Positions 5,753 through 6,330 of a stretch of DNA of 6,330 nt are shown in pieces. The DNA is from Rhizobiaceae bacterium UBA1291 (GTDB lineage: Bacteria; Pseudomonadota; Alphaproteobacteria; Rhizobiales; Rhizobiaceae), in the NCBI GenBank assembly GCA_002307905.1, contig DBUL01000084.1, positions 13,661 through 19,990 on the forward strand. The letters run 5' to 3'. Each line of letters begins with the position of its first letter. Positions within the stretch are counted from its first letter, which is position 1. A program made the position numbers and the translations under genes. The notes below the pieces were generated by a model. That model was not told where the DNA came from and made no database searches. It saw only the letters and a program-made list of their open reading frames with translations.

Positions 5753-6330
5753 ATGCTGCTGCATCCCGACCGTCTGTTTCCCGCCGACCCCGCGACACGG
5801 GCCGTCGCCCGCGATCTCTACCGCACCGTCGAACTCTTGCCGATCGTCTCGCCGCACGGCCACACCGATCCACGCTGGTGGGGAGAAGACCCAGCCTTCG
5901 GCAACCCCTCGGAACTGTTCGTCATCCCCGATCACTACGTCGTGCGCATGCTCGTCAGCCAGGGCGTCCCCTATGAGGCGCTGGGCATCGGCGCGGATGC
6001 GGAGAAGAACCCGCGCGCCATCTGGCGAACGTTCGCCCGCCATTATCACCTGTTCCGCGGCACGCCGTCGCGCCTTTGGCTCGACCATGCCTTTTCCGCG
6101 GTCTTCGGCCTGCAGGAGCGCCTGTGCGAAGACAACGCCGAACGCCATTACGATGCGATCGCGGAGCGGCTGGACGAGCCGGGCTATCGACCGCGGGCCC
6201 TCTTCGACCGTTTCGGCATCGAAGTGATTGCCACGACCGACAGTGCGCTCGACGATCTGGCCCATCACCAGGCCGCTCGGGCCTCCGGTTGGAAGGGCCG
6301 GATCGTGCCAACCTATCGACCCGACGGCGT
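5753..6330 (+). CDS. uxaC: Uronate isomerase UxaC, N-terminal 192 codons (cut by window edge)
   Basis: UxaC isomerises D-glucuronate to D-fructuronate and D-galacturonate to D-tagaturonate in the cytoplasm, the first step of the hexuronate isomerase pathway. Visible family blocks are HPDRLFPADPATR (4-16), LPIVSPHGHTDPRWW (29-43), LFVIPDHYVVRMLVSQGV (55-72), FDRFGIEVIATTDSALDDL (151-169) and RIVPTYRPDG (183-192). The HGH pair (H35, H37) is the metal-binding motif of this amidohydrolase-like barrel family. Full-length relatives are about 465-490 residues, so more than half lies beyond 6330. The start is uncertain: ATG 5753 is chosen because relatives begin a few residues before PDRLF, but an in-frame GTG at 5741 would add four residues, and neither has a strong ribosome site. 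The gene lies 55 bases after dctM, beyond a small hairpin, and probably belongs to the same operon. Confidence 0.95.
   Translation, partial: MLLHPDRLFPADPATRAVARDLYRTVELLPIVSPHGHTDPRWWGEDPAFGNPSELFVIPDHYVVRMLVSQGVPYEALGIGADAEKNPRAIWRTFARHYHLFRGTPSRLWLDHAFSAVFGLQERLCEDNAERHYDAIAERLDEPGYRPRALFDRFGIEVIATTDSALDDLAHHQAARASGWKGRIVPTYRPDG

Noticed and set aside
5552..6268. 238-codon minus-strand open frame across dctM end and uxaC
   Set aside because: The plus strand has clear DctM and UxaC motifs. The antisense frame crosses two genes and a hairpin without any supporting signal.

Overview
The window is GC-rich, densely packed DNA that reads as an alphaproteobacterial (probably Rhizobiales-type) hexuronate-use locus. 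Gene content, protein style and the FadR-type GntR regulator suggest this; no rRNA or other direct taxonomic marker is present. Seven protein genes fill nearly all of it, and two run off the ends. I see no mobile element, CRISPR array, tRNA or rRNA.

Layout: the 5' part (1-770, minus strand) is the first 256 codons of uxuA, mannonate dehydratase. A 115-base divergent control region (771-885) carries a candidate promoter for each direction, plus a short inverted repeat and a 7-base direct repeat with 20-base spacing. Six plus-strand genes follow: a GntR/FadR-family regulator, an AGE-family sugar epimerase/isomerase starting 2 bases after the regulator stops, a three-gene TRAP transporter (solute-binding protein, small membrane subunit, large membrane subunit), and the first 192 codons of uxaC, uronate isomerase. 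A perfect 12-bp hairpin separates the binding-protein gene from the membrane subunits, and an 8-bp hairpin precedes uxaC.

Inferred joint function: the TRAP system imports a uronate. UxaC isomerises glucuronate to fructuronate (or galacturonate to tagaturonate). A mannonate oxidoreductase (UxuB, not in the window) would give mannonate, and UxuA dehydrates mannonate to 2-keto-3-deoxygluconate. The GntR protein probably senses a pathway intermediate and controls both arms from the shared intergenic region.

The least explained part is the AGE-family enzyme, which the classical glucuronate pathway does not need. Its setting suggests it may bring another uronic acid or uronate-containing sugar, for example mannuronate, into the pathway. 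That is inference and the main item for follow-up.
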